Assembly (NCBI GenBank): GCA_017883495.1
Contig: JADGNL010000080.1
Span: 1 to 12,812 of the forward strand
DNA: 12,812 bases
Direction: 5' to 3'
From: Methanomicrobiales archaeon
GTDB lineage: Archaea; Halobacteriota; Methanomicrobia; Methanomicrobiales; Methanospirillaceae
Of this stretch, positions 6,106 through 12,812 are shown one piece after another. Numbering within the stretch: position 1 is the first letter of the stretch; each line of letters opens with the position of its first letter. The notes under the pieces are model-generated. The model was given only the letters and a program-made list of their open reading frames with translations, searched no databases and had not been told where the DNA came from. The position numbers and the translations under genes are program-made.

Positions 6106-9100
6106 GTGAAGGACGGCATCGAGACGCTGCGGCGGGACGTGACCCGCCTCCGTGAGCGAGTGACGGACGCGGGTACCGGAGGTATTCGGCCTGTGGACAC
6201 CCAGCCCCTCAGGAGCGAGCTCCTCTCGGCCGAGCAGCTCTCGGCCCACGCCGTGGAGATGGCGGACTGGTACGGCGTGGACATGAGCGGCGGCGACGAC
6301 CGCCTGCTCCCCCGGCTCGCCGAGAACGAGACCATCCTGGTCGAGACCTTCACCCTCATTACGGCGGCGCTCGAGAAGAACCGCCGGATCGCGCCGGCCG
6401 GCGAATGGCTCCTCGACAACTTCTACCTGGTCGAGGAACAGGTCAGGACGGCCCGCCGCCACCTCCCACTCGGATACAGCCGGCGGCTCCCGCGCCTCGA
6501 GAACGGCCCGCTCGCCGGGTACCCCCGCGTCTACTTCCTCGCCCGCGAGCTGATCGCGCACAACGACGGACGGGTGGACCTCGATGTCCTCTCCGCGTTC
6601 GTAGAGGCGTTCCAGACCGTGGCCCCGCTTCGTCTGGGCGAGCTCTGGGCCGTCCCGATCATGCTCCGGCTCGCCCTGATCGAGAACCTGCGCCGGGTCT
6701 CGACCCGGATCGGGGCGAACCGGGTCGACTCGGACAATGCCTCCGTCTGGGCCGACCGGATGATCGAGATCGCCGAGAAGGACCCGAAGAGCATGATCCT
6801 GGTCGTGGCCGAGATGGCCCGCTCGGACCCGCCCATGACCAGCGCCTTCGTGGCGGAGCTGGCGCGGCAGCTCCGGGGGCGATCGCCGGTTCTGACCCTG
6901 GCCCTGACCTGGATCGAGCAGCGGCTCTCGGAGATGAGCCTGACTATCGAGCAGATGGTCCAGATGGAGACCCGGGCACAGGCCGCGGACCAGGTCTCGA
7001 TCGGCAACTCGATCACGTCGCTCCGGACCCTCGACGGGATCGACTGGCGGGTCTTCGTCGAACGACTCTCGATCGTCGAGAGCGTGCTCCGGTCCAACCC
7101 GCAGGACCCGTATGCCGCGATGGACTTCGCGACCCGCGACCGGTACCGGCACGTGGTCGAGACGCTGGCCCGGCACGCGCCCCTCTCGGAGGAGGAGGTG
7201 GCGCGGCGGGCCATGGAGCTCGCGGTCGACCGGCGCATGCGCCTCGGCGGGGCCGACCGATCGGCCCACGTCGGGTACTTCCTGATCGATCGGGGGCTTC
7301 CCGAGCTCCAGAAGACGGTCGGGTTCAGCCCGCCGACTGTGGAGCGGGTCCGGCGGATGGGGCGGCAGGCCCCCCTGCCGCTCTACCTCGGCGGGATCGC
7401 GCTTATCGCCGGACTGATCACGGCCATCGGCGGGGCATCGGCCGCCATGGCGGGCCTCCCCCTTGCCGCGCTCGCGCTCTTCGTCCCGGTACTCCTTCTC
7501 GCGGCGAGCCAGGCCGCGGTCTCGCTCATCAACTGGGCTGCAATGCTGATCGCCAAGCCGAAGATCCTGCCGCGCCTCGACTTCGACGACGGGATCCCGC
7601 TCGAATGCCGGACGCTCGTGGTGGTCCCGACGGTGATCTCGACCCCCGATGATGTCGACCGGCTGCTCGAGATGCTGGAGGTCCGGTACCTCGGCAACCG
7701 CGACCGGCAACTCTCGTTCGCGCTCCTCTCGGACCTTCCGGCCGCCGACAGCGAGGTGTTGCCGCAGGACGCGGAGACGATCGCCCGCGCCGTGGCAGGC
7801 ACGGAAGAGCTCAACTCCCGGTACGCGGCCGAGGGGCGATCGCCGTTCCTGCTCCTGCACCGGCCCCGGCAGTGGAACCCGCGCGAAGCCCGGTTCATGG
7901 GCCACGAGCGGAAGCGTGGCGCGATCGAGGCCCTGAACGGGCTGCTGCTCGAGGGTCGAACCGATCTCTTCGCCGTGATCGTCGGCGACATCGCGGCCCT
8001 TTCAGGCACGCGGTACGTCATCACGCTCGACGCCGACACTGCGCTGCCGCGTGAAGAGGCCCGCAAGCTGGTCGGAACGGCGGCGCACCCGCTCAACCGG
8101 CCCGTGGTGGACCCGGCCCTCGGGCGAGTGGTGGCGGGCTACGGCGTGCTCCAGCCGCGGATCGGCCTGACCCTGACCGACTCGGCCCGGTCGTGGTACG
8201 TCCGGGTCTTCGGCGGCGAGCCGGGCATCGATCCGTACACGCGCGCGGTCTCGGACGTCTACCAGGACACCTTCAAGGAGGCCTCGTTCATCGGGAAAGG
8301 GCTCTACGACCTCGAGGCCTTCGGGGCGACCCTCGGGGAGCGGCTCCCCGAGAACCGCATCCTCTCCCACGACCTGATTGAAGGTTCGTACGCTCGCACG
8401 GCCCTGGTGACCGACGTCATGCTCTTTGAGGACCACCCGTTGCGGTACCTCGCCGACATATCGCGCCGCCACCGCTGGATCCGGGGCGACTGGCAGGTGG
8501 CGGCCTGGGCCCTTCCGACGATCCCGGCTCCCGGAGGCGAGCGGCGCCGGAACACGCTCTCGATCCTCTCGCGCTGGAAGGTCGTGGACAACCTCCGGCG
8601 CAGTCTGGTGGCGCCGGCCGAGACGGCCCTGCTCCTGATCGCGTGGCTTCTCCTCCCGAACCCGATCGGGTGGACGGCTGCCGTCGCGGCCCTCGTCTTC
8701 GCCCCGCCGATCATCGCCTTCCTCTACCGGCTCCTGCAGAAGCCGCGGGACCAGGGCCTCCTCCTCCACCTCCAGGATGCGGCCCGCTCGCTCCCCCGCT
8801 CGTTCGCGCAGCCGGTCTTCCTCTTCATCCTTCTTCCCTTCGAGGCGGCCGTCGCGCTCGACGCGGTCGGCCGGACCCTCTGGCGGCTGGTTCGGGGCCG
8901 CCATCTCCTCGAGTGGACCACGTCCCGCGACGCAGGACGGGCCGCGCCGGACCTCGCCGGCCACTACCGGAGGATGTGGCCCGCGCTCGCCGCAGGGGCG
9001 GCCGCCGGTCTCGTCATCGGTCTGCTCCGCCCCGAGGCGCTGGCGGCGGCCCTGCCGATCATCGGCCTCTGGTTCGCGTCGCCCGCCGTGGCCTGGTACC

Positions 9101-12100
9101 TGAGCCGCCCGCTGGCCGATCCCGTTCCTGCCCTCGACGAGAGCGAGATCCGGTTCCTCCGCTCGGTCGCGCGGCGGACGTGGCGCTTCTTCGAGGTCTT
9201 CGTCGGGCCCGAGGAGAACTGGCTCCCCCCCGACAATTACCAGGAAATCCCGGTCGAGCGGATCGCGCACCGCACCTCGCCGACGGATATCGGCCTCGCC
9301 CTCCTCTCCACCCTCGGGGCCGCCGACCTCGGGTACCTCACGCCGCGGCGCTGCGCCGAGCGGCTCGAGCAGTCCTTCGAGACCATGCTGCGGCTCGAGC
9401 GGTTCCGCGGTCACCTCTACAACTGGTACGATACTGTCACCCTCGCCCCGCTCGCGCCGCACTACGTCTCCACCGTCGACTCGGGCAACCTGGTCGGCCT
9501 CCTCCTCCCGCTCAGGGCCGGCATGGCAGAGCTCGGCTACGCGCCCGTCCTCCCTCCCGCCGTGCTCGGCGGCCTTGCCGACACGGTTCACGAACTGGCC
9601 GTTGCCGTGGCGCGGACCGGCCTCGACAACGACGAATCCACCTACGTCTCCCCGAACATCGCGGCGCGGATCGCGTCCCTCGAGGCCCTGCTGGCCGCCC
9701 CGGCTCTGACGTTCGCCGCGCGGCACGCGGTCCTTGTCGAGGCGGCCGCCGCCGTTGCGCGGATCGCGGGCGACCTCAGGGCGAACGCGGACGAGGAGGT
9801 GCGGTGGTGGGCGCAGGCCCTCGAGATCGAGGTCCACGATCTCGACGAGTACGTCGGCGAGCTCCTCGGATGGTGGGCCGACGTCCCGCGCGATCAAGCG
9901 TTCTGGGACCGTGTCGCGGCCGCCGGGACCGACGACGCAGCCGTGATCCTGGCCGCGATCGAGGCCTGCGACGACGCGGCCCCCGGTCCCATCGGCGTCC
10001 GGGAGCTGCACGCGGACCTCCTGCCACCGCTCGACCGGCTCCTCGCTCGGATGATGGCGTCCGATACGGGGAACGGCGACGGCGCGGCCCTGATGGCGTT
10101 TCGGGAGCGACTGCGGAGCGCGGCCGCCGGAGCCGGGCGCCTGCTCGACCTGTACGAGCGTGTCGGCGCCCACGCGACGGGGTTCATCGAGATCGAGGCC
10201 GACTTCCTCTTCGACCCGGCGCGCGACCTGCTCGCGATCGGGTACAACGTCTCCGAGCTCCGGCGGGACCCATCGTTCTACGACCTGCTCGCCTCCGAAG
10301 CACGCCTCGCCTCGTTCGTCGGGATCGCCGACGGCGTCCTCCCGCAGGCCCACTGGTTCGCGCTCGGCCGCCAGGTCACCTCCAGCGCGAACGGCCCCCT
10401 CCTCCTCTCGTGGTCGGGGTCGATGTTCGAGTACCTGATGCCGCTCCTGGTGATGCCGAGCTATCCCGAGACCCTCCTCGACCAGACCTGCCGCGCTGCC
10501 GTGCGGCGGCAGATCGAGTACGGCCGGTCACGGGGCGTACCGTGGGGGATCTCCGAGTCGGGGTACAACCTGACCGATGCGAACCTGAACTACCAGTACC
10601 GGGCCTTCGGCGTCCCCGGGCTCGGGTACAAGCGCGGTCTCGGCGAGGACCTGGTGGTCGCGCCGTACGCGACCGCGCTCGCCCTGCTGGTCCTGCCGTC
10701 CGAGGCGACGGGGAACCTGCAGGTCATGGAGAGCGCGGGCTTCGCCGGCCGGTACGGGTACTACGAGGCCGCCGACTACACGCCGTCGCGGCTCTCGCGC
10801 GGCCAGGAGGTCGGTCTCGTCCGGTCGTTCATGGTCCACCACCAGGGGATGTCGCTCCTCGCGTTGCTCGCCGTCCTCGCCGACCGGCCCATGCAGCGGC
10901 GGTTCCTTGGTGTACCCGAGGTCCGCGCCACCGACCTGCTGCTCCAGGAGCGGGTGCCGAAGGTGACCCCGTTCTACCCGCACGCGATCCGCATGGACGG
11001 CCAGGTGCGGCGGGGCGCCGAGGGCGAGTCCACAATGCGGATCTTCTCGACGCCGGACCTGCCCCGGCCCGAGGTCCACCTGCTCTCGAACGGCCGGTAC
11101 CATGTGATGGTCAACAACGCCGGGGCCGGGTACTCGCGCTGGCGCGACCTCGATGTGACGCGGTGGCGCGAGGACCCCGTCGCCGACGGCTACGGCGTCT
11201 TCTGCTATATCCGCGACGTCGAGAGCGGGCGCTTCTGGTCGACCTGCTACCAGCCCACACTCCAGCCGGCCGAGAAGTACGAGGCGATCTTCCAGCAGGC
11301 GCGGGCCGAGTTCCGGCGGCGCGACGACGAGCTCGACATCCACACCGAGTGCATGGTCTCTCCCGAGGACGACGTCGAGCTCAGGCGCGTCCGGATCACG
11401 AACCGCTCGTGGCGCCCGCGCACGATCGAGCTGACGAGCTACGCCGAGGTCGTGATCGCGCCCGTCGGGCACGACGCGGCCCACCCGGCCTTCTCGAACC
11501 TCTTCGTGACGACCGAGCTCCTGCCCGACCGGAACGCAATCCTCGCGACCCGGCGCCCGCGCTCCTCGGGCGAGCACCCTCCCTGGCTCGTCCACACCAT
11601 GGTCGTCGACGGTCTGGCCGTCCGGACGACCTCATTCGAGACCGACCGGTCGCAATTCATCGGTCGGGGCCGAACCCTCGCGAACCCGGTGGCGATGGTC
11701 GACTCGTCGCCCCTCTCGGATACCGCGGGCTCGGTCCTGGACCCGATCGTGGCCGTGCGGCGGACGGTCCTGATTCAGCCCCAGGAGACCGTGATCGTCC
11801 ACGTCTACCTCGGCGTCGGCGAGGACCGCGACCATGCCCTCGGGCTCGTCGAGAAGTACCAGGACCGGTACATGGGCGATCGGGTGACCGAGCTCGCCTG
11901 GACGCACACCCAGGTGATGCTCCGCCAGCTCAACGCGACCGAGGCGGACGCGCAGGTCTTCGCCCGCCTCGCCTCGGCCATCATCTACCCGAGCCCGGCC
12001 CGCCGTGCGCCGCCCGACGTCATCGCGCGGAACCGGCGCGGCCAGAGCGGGCTCTGGGGCTACGGGATCTCGGGCGACTACCCGCTGGTGCTGGTCCGGG

Positions 12101-12812
12101 TCTCGGAGAAGGCCCGGGTCGGGCTCGTCCGGCAGATGATCCAGGCCCACGCCTACTGGCGGCGCAAGGGGCTGATCACGGACCTCCTCTTCTGGAACGA
12201 GGACATCTCGGGGTACCGGCAGGACCTGACCGACGAACTGATCCGCCAGACCAGCCTCGGGCCCGATCCCCAACTGATCGACCGGCCCGGCGGTGTCTTT
12301 GTCCGGCGGCTCGACCAGATCCCCGAGGAGGACCGGGTGCTGATGCAGGCTCTTGCCCGCGTGATCCTGGCGGATCGCGACGGCCCGCTCGCCGAGCAGG
12401 TCGAACGGGTGCGGTGGATCGATCCGCAGATCCCCAGGCTCGTGCCGACCCGCCCGCGCCCCTCGACCTCGACCGAGCTCCCGTTCGACGGCGAGCTGCT
12501 CGACTACTACAACGGGATCGGCGGCTTCTCCAAGGACGGACGCGAGTACGTGATCGAGAACCGCCCCGGCCAGTTCACGCCCGCGCCCTGGGTCAACGTG
12601 CTCGCGAACCCGTCGTTCGGCTCGATCGTCTCCGAGAGCGGCGGCGGGTACACCTGGGCCGAGAATGCGCACGAGTTCCGGCTCACCCCCTGGTCGAACG
12701 ATCCGGTCACGGACCGGTCGGGCGAGGTCTTCTACCTGCGCGACGAGGAGACGGGCGCGTTCTGGTCGCTCGCGCCCCTGCCCGCGCGAGGACCGGGGAC
12801 GTACCTGACCCG
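6106..12812 (+). CDS. Cyclic beta-1,2-glucan synthase-like protein (NdvB/ChvB/Cgs family), 3' end cut by window
   Basis: One frame is open for 2,235 codons and runs off the edge; bacterial members have about 2,800 residues. GTG 6106 is the first start after the in-frame stop at 6052; the ribosome site is weak. Order: helical N-terminal region with the family signature QAADQVSIGNSI (292-303); two membrane helices (about 426-475); a GT84-like domain with DAD (642-644), SHD (Asp756) and RRHRW (787-791); more membrane helices (about 838-1003); a glycoamylase-like cyclisation region (about 1005-1640) with WGISESGYN around Glu1484, LGEDL around Glu1514 and VHHQGMS; then beta-sandwich GH94-type segments from about 1645 and 2130. 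Known family members polymerise glucose from UDP-glucose at the membrane and release cyclic beta-1,2-glucan. The GH94 catalytic barrel is outside the window. Function in an archaeon is inferred; a linear or other glucan product is possible. Confidence 0.92.
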   Translation, partial: MKDGIETLRRDVTRLRERVTDAGTGGIRPVDTQPLRSELLSAEQLSAHAVEMADWYGVDMSGGDDRLLPRLAENETILVETFTLITAALEKNRRIAPAGEWLLDNFYLVEEQVRTARRHLPLGYSRRLPRLENGPLAGYPRVYFLARELIAHNDGRVDLDVLSAFVEAFQTVAPLRLGELWAVPIMLRLALIENLRRVSTRIGANRVDSDNASVWADRMIEIAEKDPKSMILVVAEMARSDPPMTSAFVAELARQLRGRSPVLTLALTWIEQRLSEMSLTIEQMVQMETRAQAADQVSIGNSITSLRTLDGIDWRVFVERLSIVESVLRSNPQDPYAAMDFATRDRYRHVVETLARHAPLSEEEVARRAMELAVDRRMRLGGADRSAHVGYFLIDRGLPELQKTVGFSPPTVERVRRMGRQAPLPLYLGGIALIAGLITAIGGASAAMAGLPLAALALFVPVLLLAASQAAVSLINWAAMLIAKPKILPRLDFDDGIPLECRTLVVVPTVISTPDDVDRLLEMLEVRYLGNRDRQLSFALLSDLPAADSEVLPQDAETIARAVAGTEELNSRYAAEGRSPFLLLHRPRQWNPREARFMGHERKRGAIEALNGLLLEGRTDLFAVIVGDIAALSGTRYVITLDADTALPREEARKLVGTAAHPLNRPVVDPALGRVVAGYGVLQPRIGLTLTDSARSWYVRVFGGEPGIDPYTRAVSDVYQDTFKEASFIGKGLYDLEAFGATLGERLPENRILSHDLIEGSYARTALVTDVMLFEDHPLRYLADISRRHRWIRGDWQVAAWALPTIPAPGGERRRNTLSILSRWKVVDNLRRSLVAPAETALLLIAWLLLPNPIGWTAAVAALVFAPPIIAFLYRLLQKPRDQGLLLHLQDAARSLPRSFAQPVFLFILLPFEAAVALDAVGRTLWRLVRGRHLLEWTTSRDAGRAAPDLAGHYRRMWPALAAGAAAGLVIGLLRPEALAAALPIIGLWFASPAVAWYLSRPLADPVPALDESEIRFLRSVARRTWRFFEVFVGPEENWLPPDNYQEIPVERIAHRTSPTDIGLALLSTLGAADLGYLTPRRCAERLEQSFETMLRLERFRGHLYNWYDTVTLAPLAPHYVSTVDSGNLVGLLLPLRAGMAELGYAPVLPPAVLGGLADTVHELAVAVARTGLDNDESTYVSPNIAARIASLEALLAAPALTFAARHAVLVEAAAAVARIAGDLRANADEEVRWWAQALEIEVHDLDEYVGELLGWWADVPRDQAFWDRVAAAGTDDAAVILAAIEACDDAAPGPIGVRELHADLLPPLDRLLARMMASDTGNGDGAALMAFRERLRSAAAGAGRLLDLYERVGAHATGFIEIEADFLFDPARDLLAIGYNVSELRRDPSFYDLLASEARLASFVGIADGVLPQAHWFALGRQVTSSANGPLLLSWSGSMFEYLMPLLVMPSYPETLLDQTCRAAVRRQIEYGRSRGVPWGISESGYNLTDANLNYQYRAFGVPGLGYKRGLGEDLVVAPYATALALLVLPSEATGNLQVMESAGFAGRYGYYEAADYTPSRLSRGQEVGLVRSFMVHHQGMSLLALLAVLADRPMQRRFLGVPEVRATDLLLQERVPKVTPFYPHAIRMDGQVRRGAEGESTMRIFSTPDLPRPEVHLLSNGRYHVMVNNAGAGYSRWRDLDVTRWREDPVADGYGVFCYIRDVESGRFWSTCYQPTLQPAEKYEAIFQQARAEFRRRDDELDIHTECMVSPEDDVELRRVRITNRSWRPRTIELTSYAEVVIAPVGHDAAHPAFSNLFVTTELLPDRNAILATRRPRSSGEHPPWLVHTMVVDGLAVRTTSFETDRSQFIGRGRTLANPVAMVDSSPLSDTAGSVLDPIVAVRRTVLIQPQETVIVHVYLGVGEDRDHALGLVEKYQDRYMGDRVTELAWTHTQVMLRQLNATEADAQVFARLASAIIYPSPARRAPPDVIARNRRGQSGLWGYGISGDYPLVLVRVSEKARVGLVRQMIQAHAYWRRKGLITDLLFWNEDISGYRQDLTDELIRQTSLGPDPQLIDRPGGVFVRRLDQIPEEDRVLMQALARVILADRDGPLAEQVERVRWIDPQIPRLVPTRPRPSTSTELPFDGELLDYYNGIGGFSKDGREYVIENRPGQFTPAPWVNVLANPSFGSIVSESGGGYTWAENAHEFRLTPWSNDPVTDRSGEVFYLRDEETGAFWSLAPLPARGPGTYLT

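Noticed and set aside
8002..10353. 783-codon leftward open frame opposite the glucan synthase
   Set aside because: It is a shadow caused by the high third-position GC of the rightward gene. Its translation is rich in R, G, E and D with no recognisable domain, while the rightward frame gives a continuous family match. Other long antisense frames (6073-7905, 10528-11595, 11632-12672) fail for the same reason.
1..12812. CRISPR arrays, insertion sequences, phage genes or defence systems
   Set aside because: No regularly spaced direct repeats, transposase motifs or terminal inverted repeats were seen by eye on either strand.

Overview
The window looks like chromosomal DNA of a high-GC euryarchaeon, most likely a methanogen of the Methanomicrobiales type. 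The lineage is inferred, not proven. The clues are archaeal promoter architecture (TATATA or TTTATATA boxes about 25 bp before short leaders), GGTGA ribosome binding sites, oligo-T terminators, a short Mrp/NBP35 ATPase with N-terminal cysteines, and a stand-alone FMN 'glutamate synthase-like' protein with an N-terminal Fe-S motif. The proteins are not strongly acidic, which argues against a haloarchaeon.

Layout. At 1-2229 there is a leftward cluster: a 67-residue protein made of two copies of one motif (2229-2026), a family 2 glycosyltransferase (1944-1000), and an Rsm22-like methyltransferase that overlaps it by ATGA and runs off the left edge (1003 to 1). A 288-bp divergent intergenic region (2230-2517) carries a promoter on each side and an 11-bp RNA-type hairpin. 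A rightward HEAT-repeat protein follows (2518-2982). It converges on a leftward FMN-binding glutamate synthase-family protein (4765-3176), with oligo-T terminators for both genes between them. After a 296-bp gap comes a leftward Mrp/NBP35 Fe-S carrier ATPase (5961-5062).

The right half (6106-12812, still open at the edge) is one very large rightward gene with no stop over 2,235 codons. Its order of parts is a helical N-terminal region, membrane helices around a GT84-like glucosyltransferase domain, more membrane helices, a glycoamylase-like cyclisation domain, and the start of a GH94-type region. This is the architecture of bacterial cyclic beta-1,2-glucan synthases (NdvB/ChvB/Cgs). The GH94 catalytic barrel lies beyond the window.

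Mrp and the glucan synthase diverge from a 144-bp region with a single A+T-rich core element that could serve both. Three products (Mrp, the FMN protein and the Rsm22-like protein) carry cysteine sets suited to Fe-S clusters, so one possible link is that Mrp supplies clusters to the other two. That link is an inference from motifs, not from operon structure. No rRNA, tRNA, CRISPR array or insertion sequence was seen. The best candidate for something unusual is the cyclic-glucan synthase in an archaeal context.
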